A stretch of 64,000 nt of DNA, from contig KL647308.1 in assembly GCA_000727475.1 (NCBI GenBank), positions 744,001 through 808,000 of the forward strand, written 5' to 3'. The translations under genes were made by a program, and so were the position numbers. The stretch comes from Sarcocystis neurona (lineage: Eukaryota > Apicomplexa > Conoidasida > Eucoccidiorida > Sarcocystidae). This document shows positions 14,401-26,893 of this stretch, piece by piece (positions within the stretch are counted from its first letter, which is position 1; each line of letters begins with the position of its first letter). The notes beneath the pieces are model-generated. The model was not told where the DNA came from. It saw only the letters and a list, made by a program, of their open reading frames with translations, and ran no database searches.

Positions 14401-17400
14401 AGGCCTCCGATATTTGCAGAATTGACTTGTCGGTTGGTCTTCTGTCCACGCCGACGTACAGGCGTAGGTGTGTACATTCACGCAAGCAGAGGAGTAGCCC
14501 TACAAATGTGTGGATCTGTGTGCGAGTGCGTATAGAATTGTGCGCCACTACCCTGAAAGCTGCTTATGTGCAAGTCTACACACGAACCGCTCTGCGTGAG
14601 TAACACTCAGAAAGGTCTAGCAAATTCCGCACGTACGTTGACCTGCGCACAACACACGCATATTTACATGTAGACAGAGGGGGAAAATAGGGATACAAAG
14701 AGGGAAGAACTGGGAAGGAAGTGTGTATCTCCGGGTTTCTTGATTCCAGATTGTCAGGGTCTTTGTCGACTACGGACGCAACAATTTTTGTAGTTCAGCA
14801 GGACTTCTCCAGCCTCTGCAGCTGGGGAGAACGGCCGCAGGCCGACTTATGCACGTGGATATGCCGGCGGTTTTCACCACATTCAGTTTCGCACTCCGTT
14901 TCCAACACCAGCGTCTACGTGTGACACCCCTTCGGCAAATAAACTTTGGCTACGAGTGCGTACAGAATAGATGTGGAAACGTCTACACGTCTACACGCAT
15001 ATGTATGCACGCTTGTATCTTCTTGTCAGACTCGCAGCCTCTCAGTCACCGCATCGATTTTCTGCTTTCTTCATCCCGCCTCCATGCCCTTCTGCGCTTA
15101 GCTGTGAGATTTTCATGCGTCCCCTGACCCTGTTGTCCGTGCAGACACTTGTTCTCTATTAGGCCTGCGCTCTGCTGGTTTTTAGGCCTTTGTCTCGAAG
15201 TTTCTTCGCTTTCTTTAACTAACAACTCGCCTGCAGTGTGTGTAGCTGCTTGAGTGGTGCACAGCAGCGCCGAAGGTCGGCAAGAGCACCAAGTCTGCCA
15301 AAAGTATTGCGTACAAGGTGGACTGCTAGACGTAGAGAGAGAGGAGTACACTGACAGCCAAACGCGAAGATCTGCGTACACATGCATACATAAGTATACA
15401 TGTGTACGTGTATATGTATATATGTGTATACATATATGCCACAGAGAAACGCAAAGACCCATAGAAAGAAGATTGCGACTCCCAGGTTTTCGCTTCTCAC
15501 CGATCTACGTGTGGAGACCTGTGTGTAAATACGTAGAGTGTAGGACGGAACCTGAATTTTCTAGCTAGTTCTCGTGTTCAAGTCTCAGGTGCTGCTCCTT
15601 TTGTACCCAACGAGTTTGTTCTCCTGAGATGCGGCTTCCCGGTCGCACAGTGCTGCTCTGTCACACCTGCCTGCTTGCTTTATGACTCTATGGCTTCGCC
15701 TTCTCGGCAGATCAAGGCGACGCTGTTTGGACTGTGCTTCTTCCACGCGGTGATGCTGGAGCGGAAGAAATTCGGCTCTCGAGGCTGGAACATGAGCTAC
15801 CCCTTCTCGATCGGTGACTTGAGAGACTCGGCTCTGGTGTTGTTCAATTACATCGAGGCGCAGAACGCAGTGAAGGTGCCCTGGGATGACCTGAAGTACA
15901 TATTCGGGGAGATTATGTACGGAGGCCACATCATTGACGTGCGAGACAGGCAGCTCTGCAACACTTATCTGGACTTCTTCATGCAGGTGAGCACCCGAAG
16001 AAGAACAGCAACAGTCTCAGGCACGCAGCGACCTTTCTACATGCACGACGATGTCTCTTCCCCTACCTCTTCATATATGTATATGTGTACACGTCGACGT
16101 GTCTATGTGAGTGGGCGTGAAATTGTGAGGGGTACAGCGAAAGGCAACTAGCGTAGATGCCTCTGGCTGAACCTTCCTTTCCTCCCTCTCCTCGCGTGTT
16201 TCTACGCCTTGGGTGCTGGCAATTGCTGCCGCTACTTTCTCCTACGCATTACTGCAGGACCGACTCCTCGATGAAGCCGAACTCTTCCCCTTTTGCGAGG
16301 GTCACGAGGGCGTTTCCTTCCGCACACCTCCGCCGCAGAGCTACGAAAGGCAAGCGATATTTCGGTCCCAGTAGCCTGTGGAGGCCTGCGCGTTTGTCCA
16401 CACACCAGACTCCTCACGGTAGACTGAAAACTGTTTCGTATCTGGACACGCTTCGTCCAAGTGCGGTTCGGCCCACCAGCTGGAGTTCCACGAACAGCGG
16501 AGTTGTCGCTTAGCAAGACTTCTAAAGTCACCGTAGTCAAATGAGAGACTTTTGAGCCTCTGGAGGAAGGTGGAGGAAAACATGCTTTCGTGCGCCCCCA
16601 AGAAGCCGTATTACAGCTGAGAAATGTAGCGGGCCATGCGTCGTAGCTCCTCGTTGATCATGCGCCGTCGCTTCAAGCAGCACAAACGAGTAGCAAATGC
16701 CCATTAGCTAAGGCACTCGTAGGTAGTAGCCGCAAGAGGTGCACACGTACTCCCGTGTACAGATGCAAAGGTATACGGTAGCCTGGGCAGTTGTTGGCCT
16801 TGAGTGCACTTGCACACACAACTAGGACTAGAACAGGACGAGTTATTCGAGGCGCGTGTTTGCTGGCGGAAGCGAGGGTGGCTGTCGGAACTTCGTCGGC
16901 GTCACGAGGTCAATGGAAACGCCCTTCTTTTCTTTTCAGATATTTAGACAGTATCGAGTCAATGCCCCAAGAAACGCCGTTGGCTTTTGGGCTGCACCCC
17001 AACGCAGAGATTGGATATCGCACGCAGCAGTGCCTGGACCTTTTCAACACGCTGCTGCAGATGCAGCCGCGCAACGCCGCTGGGGATAGCGCTTCTGGGA
17101 ACCAGGGAGCTCAGTGCCCTTCGCAGCAAGTACGCACGTCTACCAGTCTTGATTACACTCACATATAAATTTGCATATATCAATATATAGAGATCTATAT
17201 ATACGTGTGTGCATATGCATATACATATATATACCATTGAAATTGCAAATATATCTCACAGAGGGAAGCGAGAAAGAAACACAAACCTGCTCGCAGCATA
17301 TATATGTATATATATATATATATGTGAGGAGTGCGTGCACTGGTTTACACACCATATACATTCAGACCTGCGTGCACAGGTGAGACACTTTCGGCCGTTC

Positions 17401-20400
17401 TGAGGCGTTAATTTCATCGGATGAGTCCATGTACGGAAGGCTTCTCTTTGGTCGGGCGCATGTACGACGATGGGTGCGCAGAGGATACCCGCCTACTACT
17501 TGTGTCCCCCCACACCCCCCTTTATCTAAGATTTAGCGAACACCCACCGCCGTTCACTGTCGCAGCAGCCGGGTGCACTCACTGCACGTTCCAGGCGGAG
17601 AGGCAGAACTCCTGGGCACGCAGTAGGCAGACGTCGCGTGCTTCGCACTCGTTTTTCATAGAGAATAGAGCTGTAGAGCATCTGTCGAAGAAGTCAGTAG
17701 GTTTTCTTCGTGTCGAAAGGGAAAAACGAAAAGTGCGGGCATCTACTACTTAGAACCCACATGAGAAAGGCCTCGACTCTGGCGTACTCTCTCACGAGTA
17801 GACAGGCGGCTTGTCGGGGAAATTCCTGTGAAGGCGCATCTCGGGGGGTCGGGGACCGCGGGGACTAAACAGCCAAAGCAAGCGAGGATAAGGCACCGGT
17901 GTTTCGAGAGCTGCGAAACAGAGGCAGGGTTGATCCCGTAGAGTTGCGTGAGTGGCCAAGACCAAAAGGAGCTGCCAAATGAGCACTTCTCTTTTTGCTT
18001 CTTGTCAATTCAAAAACGCGCAGCTCTGCCACGACATCCTGGAAGAAATTCAGGAGTGGCGCTTCGATATTGAAGAAATCGGTCAGTCAATTCTCGATGA
18101 AGAAAAGGGGCCTTACCAGCACGTATTTCTCCAGGTACGCGTTTCACTCTCTTCCGTCCACCGAAACGCATGTTGTGCGCGCGCACGTCTTCGTACTTGC
18201 ATACGAGCCTGCACCGGAAGACAAAGCCACAGCAGCAGCAAAGGCATGACACGCGTTTGTGAGGCCTGGTCGAGCAACGAAAGGTCGCTCTGTCTTAGCG
18301 CGTCAGGTAAGGAGTGTAGGTGCGCGCTAGACGGAAACTCTCGGCTTGCAACACGAAGAGTATGTACGCCTGCTTAGAGTGTGTGTACAAAGCGTGCTCT
18401 TCTCTTCCGGCGCAATGTCACTAGGACGCCCCTGCTGTCTTGGTGGGTCTGTGGAAGCAGCTGAGGCATTGCCAATCCATCTGTCTCTGCCAGCTGATAA
18501 ATCCTTGCATGGGGATGCTTTCTCTTGTCCCTCAACTGCAGAAATGCAGACACCTTCATTATTGTAGACACGCCTTTCTGCCATCCGAGTTGTTTTTTGT
18601 TGGCTTGATAGGCTTGCCAAAGTTCTTCCTGTGCAGTCCAGTTCTTTGTCGAAACTATTTGTACAAGGCGACAAAAGTGTTCTGGCCAAAACTCTCCCTG
18701 CAGTGGCTACGCGGTCTAGAAACTTCCACGCTGCTTGGTACAGGGTCGCAGGCCGAACGACTGTTGCGCGCCGATCACCTTCTTGAAACCGCGTTCAGGT
18801 GTACAGAGAGTTACAAGCGCAGGTGTACGTATGCGTGCGCCGGTGTACATGTTTAGACGCGTAAAACGTGTGTATACGTATGTGCGTAAACTAGGTGAAT
18901 ATGATTCATCAATGGCAGACACATATGTGACGCGTAAACGGATTATCACGAGGACCTAGGTGCATGTACATTCATAGCTCTCTGTGTAGGTGTATGTGAA
19001 TGCAGTGACAAAGATGCATAAGCAGGTATATGTACTTGTGGGCTTACGTATACACCACATTTAGACAAACGCAGGACTCCCTGAGGACTTGCACACGAGG
19101 AGGCTGGTAATATGATGCGGCCTGTCCTTTTCTCACTGCGCCGCCTCGGTTGCAGGAATGCGAATGCATGGACGTGTTGGTGGCAGAGATGACCCGGTCG
19201 CTGCTGGAACTGGAACTCGGTTTCAAAGGAGAACTTACGATGTCCTCAGGCATGGAAGACCTTGCCGAAAATCTGCTACTTGATAAAATCCCTCCAACAT
19301 GGACAAAAGTAAGATGTGCCTCCAGGAGCCTAGGGCGTGCAGCAACCAGGAGGAGGAAACGCTGAGTGATAGCAGAGAGGGGGCTCGTTCGCATAGTTAT
19401 TCTTCACATGCGGCGCAGTTGGTGTGTGTGTACACTGCACGGCTGCCGCCTGAAGAATGCAGAAGACCTACGGGCCTCTTTACGGTCATGTGACACGTTA
19501 TTTCGTGAATTTTCACGTGTGTTCGCACGCTTATGTCCGTGTTCGTACGTGGGGGTCTGTTTGAGCTTTTACTGTGGACAGATGCTTACTTACGGTAGAC
19601 TTCTGAAAGTCGTCACATGTGTACACACTGCAGAACAAATTCCAGCACAACCTCATTTTCTGAAATCTATTTAGGCGTTCTTCGCTTCGCAAGAGTGAGT
19701 CTGTGAGCGTCTGTGCAGTGCGTTTTCTACGCGAGTGTTGTTGGTTTCTTCGTTAGAAGGTTCTGGTTGATCGTCAACGGCCCTGTACGAATGTCAGCAC
19801 AAACTGCCCCGCAGCTCAGACGGTAGAACTAGAAAAGGTCTGATGCTGAAGACCTGCAGGCTTCAGTCTGCTCAGCAGCAGCTTTTATTGTCCGCGTTCA
19901 CAGTATCACGTACCCTTATCTGCGTTCATGTCCATGTCTATATCTGCATATATGCGCACATATCTCTATACGCACGTACGAAGCGATACACAGGGGGACG
20001 TCTGCGTACCGGTCACTTCCAGCTCTATGTTGTTGACGTGGCGCCTCGTCGCATAGTCCTGCAACTGGTAAAGGCTTACCAGTTACACAGAAAATGTAAG
20101 TCTGTTTCATCGAATGCAAGACATTATTTCATCCATTCATTCGAGAGACGTGTCTCCGCTTTACTCCTGCAGAACTGTCAACATGCGTGTGCACTGCGAG
20201 GAATTCACATTAGATTAGTTTCACTAGCGCACTCCACAGCCCCCGATGGATGAGAGAGGCCGAGAGATACGTGTGGCCATGTACATCCATACTTGTTGAT
20301 CTGCCTAAATATGTCCTGCGTGTCCTCGTGTCACAGAAGTACCCGCAGTGCCCTCTTTGTTCACTATTGTGTTTTCCGTGCTTGTCCCCCAGCTGGCATA

Positions 20401-23400
20401 CCCATCTACGCGGCCGCTGGGCTCTTGGTTGACCGACTTGAAAGACCGAGTTGAACATTTGCAGGAGTGGACGAAGGATCCTGTGAGCATCCCGAAGGTT
20501 GTGGACTTGTCAAAGCTCTTCAATCCACATTCTTTTTTGACTGCTATCAAAGAAGTCGCTTCACAGCAACATCAGCTAGAACTAAACAAGCTTTCCATTC
20601 TGACCACGGTCACGAAGAAGGACGTTGCCGCTGTTGAGGCTGCTGCTAGGGATGGTAAGAAGAGTTCTGCTCCTCTGTCTGCACGGGAAGGCAACACCAC
20701 AGTGCGGGATATCTGCAGCACAAGGAACAAACTACAGCAGCCGGTTGCTTCCACTAATCCCAGTATGGCAGAGCACCCAAGTCGCTCCTACCCTGTTGAA
20801 AAAGCGCTCCGGAGCTCCTGCAGAAAGAATTCAGCGTGAGAAGCTGAACCTTTTCACGTCTGGGGGGAGCCGAAGTATGACTGGCTGCGGACCTTGAGGC
20901 CTTTTGGTGAGGTCCACTCAGCTACGCACGTCCTGGCGGGTCTTGCAGTGGATTGCTCTGGAAATTGAGTTAGAGCATTCTACATGCAAGTCGAAGAAAG
21001 TGTTCGGCTGGTCGTCGTATGTGTTCCTCAATATTAAGTAGTGCGTCTTCACACAAGTGCCGTTGCAGCTGACCGTCGTAGGACCAGGGCTCTTCCACTA
21101 CCAGCAGTGCAGTCCTACTAGAGTAAGGTTAGTAGGATACTCACCTTGCTCTTACCATTTCTGTTACTCCAAATACTACCATATTACTATTATTGGCGTC
21201 CTCCTGTCCTCCCACTAGGACCAAAACAAACGAAGGCAGTGCGCCGATATTACTAGTACTTGTCTTTCCACAGCAAGCAGTGTAATTAGTGCAGTGACCC
21301 CTGACAGTGCCTTCCAGCAGATCTGCTGTACTCTGCTGAAGTTGTGTCTGCGTAGAAAAACACAACTTCCCAATACTGAAGCAAATAACAAGCGAAGTGT
21401 GCTCCTGTCTCGTAACCAAAGGAGGAACAAAAAAATTCACGTTAAAATCGACGGAGAACTCAGTTTGAGTGGTGCTGACTATGTTCTTCTTTCCAGGAAG
21501 GATCATTTTTTTCGTGCTGTCGCTAACATCAGATCTGCTACTATTAGTGCTGTTCTGCTACTGTAGTCCTACAATTACTCCTGCTGACCCTTCTTCTACC
21601 ATTTCTCCTACTGGGAGCACTGTGTCTGTAACAATGCTGACGTTACTGCTCCGACTTGTTTTACTTAACTGGTATTGTTACTGGCTTTGCATCTGCTCGA
21701 ATCTTGGACACGTAATTGCTTTTGCATAATTAGTATGTACTACTCCGCGTGAAGCCGAAGAGACGACAAAAGTAAACCTAAATTCAGCACAATTCCGCGA
21801 GTGGGCCGCTTATAGCCCACTGCACCTGGCAGACACTACCATACTCTTCGATTCTATGAGCGACTCATGCGATGTCCTCCGCAAACGAGTAAACCAAACT
21901 GTCACCCGCGGAGATCCGCTATGCCGTGTTTGCATAGGCAAACTCTTGCCCGTAGTGCGACCTTCCTGCTGATAAAAAAGCCCGATTTGGATGCAGTGGA
22001 ACCTACTTGCGTGCAGGATAATAGAAAGAAACACGTGGAAGCGCATTCACACACTTTGCTTCCTTCCACGTCAACAAGTTGAACGTCCGTTACACCCACG
22101 TGTATTTACTAGGGACGGGCTGCTCACGTTGCTGAGAACGACCTTTTTCTGTGTAGGAATATCGATATCTGCAGACGTCTGACCTCTGCGTATCTGCCGT
22201 ATATGCCGCACACAAGATGTCTGTCCTTCCCAGGTTACTACCCAAAGAATTTCACCCGTTTTTTTATAATGAAAGAAGAGAATGCTTCACCTTTGGGCGT
22301 CCGACCTTGTGGTTGACCGCCTTTCCTCTGTCTCGAACAGGGGCCTTCGTAACTGGCCTCTACCTTGACGGGGCTCGCTGGGATGCAGCCAACAACTGTC
22401 TGGAAGAGTCACGTCCAAAAGAGCTGTTTTTCCCAATGCCTGTCATCCACTGCAAGGTAAGACGATGCAGCAGAGGCAAGAGATGTGTTGGCGAGTTTTA
22501 GTGGAGCCAGAGATTTGAGGCGACTGCCCGTTTAGCATCACTCCAGAAATCTATCAGCTACACCTCTGAGCCTGCACGCCGTGATGACTTTTGTTCTCAA
22601 AAGTTGGAGGGAGAAGTGCCTGTAACATACCACAGTACACAGGGGAGCGCCACTACATCGGAGTCGAGAATACCTGTCCAAGCTAATGTACAAACTAACA
22701 TTTTGAGTAGCACGGCAGTTCAACGTGTTCAGCTCTATCCTTTCCGATGCGCACGTAGTAGTGGTGGTAGTGGTGTGGTAGTAGCAGTAGTAATAGTAGT
22801 AGTGGGAGTGGTAGTGGCAGCTGCAGTAGCAGTAGTAGTAGTAGTAGTAGCTGTGCACGTAGCGATAGTAGCAGTAGTAGTAGTAGTAGTAGTGAGTCAT
22901 AGTAGTAGTCGTAGTGGTAGTTGTAGTAGTAGTAGTAGTAGTACTAGTAGTACTAGTAGTAGTAGCAGTCGTAGTAGTAGTAGTAGTGATAATAATAGTG
23001 GGAGTCATAGTAGTAGTCGTGGTGGTAGTGGTAGTAGTAGTAGTAGAAAAAGTAGTACTAATAGGTGCTTGCGGCACTGAAGATCCTCTTGGCACAAGAG
23101 AATCGTGGCGTTAGAAGGGCCGCTTATACAGCAGCGGTAGTGCCTGCAGGAGACCGAAGCGCGTGAGTTGATCTTGCGCTGGTAACAGTATCAAACGTAA
23201 TCAGACTTGTTGCAGAGGTTGAGTCGAAGGATTACAATGAGTCTGTTCTGTTGCTGGACGCGCAACGGCTCACGAAGCCAGCCAGCAGCGGTCAACGTAC
23301 TGCCCTCTCCAGAGATGGCAGTCGGCCCTTCGTGTGTGGCCTCCATCGCAGAAGCTTCCATATGTTGTCGACGACTTTCTTCCAAAGTTGGCTTGGCCGT

Positions 23401-23672
23401 GTTTGATTCGGCTGAGATGGCAGCAAATTATTTCTGTGCGTCAGGTGCGTCGGGTTCCAGCCTTGCAGGTGTGCGGCTGCTCTTTCCATTTCACTCAGGC
23501 CACAATTGAAACTGTGAAAGAAGACAATTTCACGTACATCTGTCCAATTTATAGAACTCAGCAAAGAGGAGCAGCTTTCATTTTCAGCGCTCAGCTGCGG
23601 ACGAAGCTTCCTCCGGCGAAGTGGGTCATGGGAGGCGTGGCCATGATTCTCGACATCGGCACATCAATCTAG
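1770..23672 (+). CDS. Axonemal outer-arm-type dynein heavy chain, C-terminal part (15 exons, 5'-partial)
   Basis: Motor subunit of an axonemal dynein, which hydrolyses ATP to slide doublet microtubules; in coccidia this is needed only in the flagellated microgamete. Exons: 1770-1936, 3230-3443, 5386-5769, 7479-7643, 10609-11049, 12108-12377, 13725-14036, 15711-15986, 16258-16349, 16940-17129, 18024-18134, 19156-19308, 20393-20654, 22341-22456 and 23499-23672 (stop). All phases join, giving 1108 residues. The reading starts just after the stalk in AAA5 (GLPADKTSIENAA, then RWPLLIDPQLQGVKWIK). It continues through the AAA5 strut coiled coil (NPHYKPEIAAQCTIVNFTV, GLEEQILALIVN), AAA6 and the C-terminal domain (WNMSYPFSIGDL, FGEIMYGGHI, YGLHPNAEIGY-like, GLYLDGARWD, CPIYRTQQRG, PPAKWVMGG). 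By remembered motifs it resembles outer-arm beta-type chains (DNAH9/11/17 class) more than inner-arm ones. The N-terminal tail, AAA1-4 and the stalk lie to the left of the window. Confidence is high for the family and moderate for the subtype. Confidence 0.93.
7738..7845. repeat. Mixed TG/TA microsatellite
   Basis: Interspersed GTGTGTATAC and (TA)n units with palindromic GTATAC/GTAC cores. This is the commonest dispersed repeat in introns and intergenic DNA here. Similar copies lie near 485-575, 1466-1494, 2655-2692, 5850-5876, 6296-6325, 8638-8660, 12659-12681, 14218-14240, 24083-24160, 57765-57800 and 62318-62345. Confidence 0.85.
8098..9190 (+). repeat. Degenerate CTA/TAC triplet arrays within a dynein intron
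   Basis: Two runs of imperfect CTA/TAC triplets (about 8098-8350 and 8700-9190) lie in the longest dynein intron, 7644-10608. They are separated by about 350 bases of ordinary sequence and a TA microsatellite (8638-8660). A perfect 14-base tandem duplication lies at 8807-8834. The triplet family differs from the CAG/CTG triplets of the coding repeats further right, and it brings stop codons on the opposite strand (TAG). Confidence 0.85.
11370..11440. repeat. (TA)n followed by (CA)n microsatellite
   Basis: About eight TA units at 11377-11395 are followed, after a short spacer, by a nearly perfect (CA)n run at 11405-11440. Both lie in the dynein intron 11050-12107. Confidence 0.85.
13200..13530 (+). 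repeat. GTA/TAG triplet array within a dynein intron
   Basis: Dense GTA/TAG/GTG triplets, strongest at 13224-13280 and decaying to about 13530, lie in the intron 12378-13724. This is the reverse-complement orientation of the CTA array at 8-9 kb. No open frame through it has protein character. Confidence 0.8.
16350..16939 (+). other. Probable GC-AG intron in the dynein gene
   Basis: The exon ending at 16349 reads through PPPQSYE and leaves two bases, AG. The next bases are GCAAGC. The downstream exon begins at 16940 after TTTTCAG with a single A, so the split codon AG+A is Arg and the frame continues YLDSIESMPQET. No GT donor nearby keeps both frames, so the donor is GC within an otherwise strong consensus (AAAG|GCAAGC). 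GC-AG introns are spliced by the normal spliceosome but are a small minority. Confidence 0.75.
17155..17335. repeat. TA-rich microsatellite cluster
   Basis: Several (TA)n blocks with ATGCATATG and GTATAC cores lie just after the exon ending at 17129, in the dynein intron 17130-18023. Confidence 0.8.
21120..21610 (+). repeat. Weak CTA/TAC triplet tract within a dynein intron
   Basis: A decayed tract of ACTA/CTAC/CTGCTA units lies in the intron 20655-22340, in the same orientation as the 8-9 kb array but less regular. Its boundaries are approximate. Confidence 0.5.
22745..23065 (+). repeat. Long GTA/TAG triplet array in the last dynein intron
   Basis: About 320 bases are made almost entirely of GTA/TAG/GTG units, in the intron 22457-23498. 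It is the cleanest such array in the window. The open reading frames across it translate as poly-Val, poly-Ser or poly-Thr/Tyr. They are repeat artefacts, since the flanking exons join in frame without them. Confidence 0.88.
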
Positions 23673-23714
23673 TATGTAGGTGTTCTTTGCAATGCCTACA
23701 CCTCTCCCTGTTTT

Positions 23715-23722
23715 ACATACCC

Positions 23723-23757
<35 letters not shown>

Positions 23758-23825
23758 TGCATATGTGTATCTGTATATATATATATATATTCTCACGTAC
23801 ATACGTGTACGTATGTGCATATATT
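23715..23825. repeat. TA microsatellite cluster immediately 3' of the dynein stop codon
   Basis: Three (TA)n blocks joined by ATGTGTATCTG and ACGTACATACG sequence begin about 45 bases after the stop at 23672, so they probably lie in the 3' UTR or just beyond. No clear polyadenylation signal was picked out. Confidence 0.8.
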
Positions 23826-26088
23826 TGTCTCAAGTGTCCTGTGATTTATCTGACAGATCTACCTCGTAGCCTTGTCTCTATTCACGCATTCGTTGAATCG
23901 AAATTAGTTAATGCTAAAATGTGTACTATTGTCCCTTTCCCGTCGGGTATGGTAAGAAACCCAGGCCCGCTGCGGCGGCAAGAGACCCGACCTTCAAGCG
24001 TTACACCTCTGCCCGATTGATGTACCAGTTCCCGCGACTCTTTGAAGGTTTTTCTGAACAGATCCAAAACAGTTCAAGTATTCACGTGTATATATACGTA
24101 TAAATATACCTATCTGTGTATCTCCCTCTCTCTCTCTATATATATACATATATATAAGTACACTGTCCACTCGGAAGATTATCTCCAGTTCGTCGTCTTA
24201 CAGAACAGTGAATGTACGTGTACATTTCAACCCCCACAACACTGGCAAAAAACGAAAAGACACCGAAAGGTTACTGGCGGAAATATGCGTTTCTGCTTGA
24301 GTCAGGACTCTCTTGTCTGCAGAGAACGACCAAATCAAACGCGTCACTCCGCTAGCCTGATGCCTAGGGCATACTCCGCAGGGAACACAGACGTACATTT
24401 ACGTGCGCAGTCGCATGCGAAAGGTCTCGGGTTCAATTCAGTCCACTAAGCATCAAGTCCGTGATCTTTTTGCGTACGTGGCGCATACGCGCATTGGAGC
24501 ACATTCTGCGCTTACGCAGGACTTACCACAAAGTAACAAAGTTCATTCATTACGAAGTCCAACCCCCAACACGTGATTATGCGTGCGTTGTTCTTCGCGT
24601 TAGTGCAATCAATCGTGCGACACTTCGTGCTATGCAGGTTTGCACTTCGGCACAGCAGCAATGTGCAGTTAGTGTGTGGGGTACAGTTGTTTGTTTTTAA
24701 AATAGACAGAATGCCTTGTATGGATCGAAGTTCTACATTGCGTGGGACACCGATATACAAAAGTTCACATGTAGGAACACGGTCGTCCTGGCCTGGTTAT
24801 CCCAGTAATGGTTGCTTGGCACGTTACAGCCCCGGGACTCCTGCATTCGCGTAAAATAAGCAATTCAAGATACCACATACGTGGCTAAAAAACACTGCGT
24901 CTGCATGCAGAATGTAATGCGTCGACAGCACCCACGCTGCGAACATAATAGTCTAAGTCCACACACGATATATCCACGTATGTGTGTTCATGATTAATGT
25001 GCTGATTCCATTTCTGTGTCGAGCAGTGACGCTTTTTCCTACGTCGCACCATGCTTCTAGTGCAAATTTTGTGGATACGAAGACTATTCAATTCGCCCGG
25101 TGCACGTGACGGTTGGTGTGAATAAGCTGAAGCCGGTTGAAATTACGCATCAGGTTTCCGTACAGACTGCCTGGTAGTCCCCGTTGAATATCCAACCAAC
25201 GGATTCAGCAGTAGATTCTGCCTTCCAGCGGTCACCTACTGAGTCTTATATTCTACAGTGTAGGGCAGACGCTGCAGCGTAACCAGACCTAGCGAACAAG
25301 CGAAAGTAGCGCGTGCTCTCATGCGCTCCAGCAGCACGATGTTATTGCCGCCCGCATTTACTGCGTCTGTCGTGTACAGAAGCGCACAGGTCTTTCAGAT
25401 GCTAAATTATGTAAAGAACCATCTGCGAAATACATTACACAGAGTTACGCGGAACGGAACAGGTGGGTACGTACGTTTGTCAGGCATGTACGGTGGTGCG
25501 GCCCTTCGCATATAGAAGCGCGAACTTGTCCGCCAAACACAGGATGCAGCAAGGACGACCTCTTCGCATTGTTCAACTACACGCGGACGGTGTGTCGGGA
25601 TGGTTCGGGAGGAGTTTTTGGCCTCTGTTCCCAGCGCGCCAGCTACAAAATCATGCTATCTGTTTCAACATGTCCCACGCACGGCGCGACACACAAGAGT
25701 GTTCGAATGTGAATGATTACGATACCAACAAAGTACAGCCTGCCTCGCAGCACCACGGCAGTGGTTTCGTAGTAGTGGAGCGCCTGGTGTAGGAGCAGCA
25801 GCAGCCGCACTTTCAGAAGTATCAGCAGCGGCCCCCCACGGCGTGTACAGCGGGGGCGCGCATCAGGACGCAGGGGTGAAAATTTTCTGACAGCTTTCGC
25901 AAGGGTTGCGCGCCTGTCAACACCACGAGCAAATAGGCAAGTCGTGGAAGCCGCTGCGACCGGTGCCGATCTTCAACGCCACAGCGTACAGACACTAGAG
26001 ACAGATCCCCACATACAACCCCTTGCACACATAGGGTCACGATGAAATCCTCAAAATTTCTCTAAATACTGCGCAACGAAGCGCGTCC

Positions 26089-26129
26089 ACACACACCGAT
26101 ACACACACACAGACACACACACACACACG
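26089..26129. repeat. (CA)n microsatellite
   Basis: Interrupted CA dinucleotide run with single CG and GA interruptions, in intergenic DNA. Confidence 0.85.
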
Positions 26130-26893
26130 CGTTGAAACGCGTACGACTATCTATTGAGGGAAAAAACCATCTGCGCAACGATGTCACACGCGTATAGTGA
26201 TAATAATTAGTGTAAAATACATCCACTAATTGTGGGGTTCGTCACCAACAGGTGTACGCATAGTCATACTTAAGACAATGATCCGGGGCATCTGCGTATA
26301 TGAACACAGAGCAGTTATCACACGGGCGTGCGTATGAGCGCACGACGTGATTCACCCAAAAATAGGCTACAGTGCACTGCGAATTTCTGCACGTTCCCCC
26401 CCCTGGCTCTTTCCTGCATATCGCACAGGTCCTACCTCATGCAAAACATCCTCATCCAAGCCGACAAACTGTGGTCTGCTTCGCCGCCACATAGTGACCC
26501 CGCGCTGCCAGATAACCGAGACGCTTCTCACCGGTGACGTACCACTTGTCTACACCGGCAGCTCACACAACTGCTGCGCGCTCTGCGGCAGCTGCTACCA
26601 CAGAAAGGCTCCCCTTCTTCAAGAGACACGTCCCGTGCTGCTGGAGCACTTCGTGCTCGCCCACCTCCGCTTGTACTATTCCTTGGGATTAAATTCACTC
26701 CTTCCTGCTGTCCAGAATGTACTCCTGCTGCGGCTGCGACTTCTCAGCAGCCGAAGAATTCGAGACTTAGGCACTTTTTTGTGGCTTGTCTCTCTATATA
26801 GCTCTTTGTACAAGTGTACACGTACACGGTATAAATGTACCCGGACGCGTACACCTGCCCGCTTTCGATCCCCCGCTGAAGCGGCGTATGTCC

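Noticed and set aside
22538..23095. Minus-strand poly-Thr/Tyr frame and plus-strand poly-Val/Ser frames
   Set aside because: Direct translation of a GTA triplet array inside a dynein intron.
24420..24450. GGGTTCAATTC motif resembling a tRNA T-arm
   Set aside because: The flanks do not pair as a 5-bp T stem and no D-arm or acceptor stem lies upstream.
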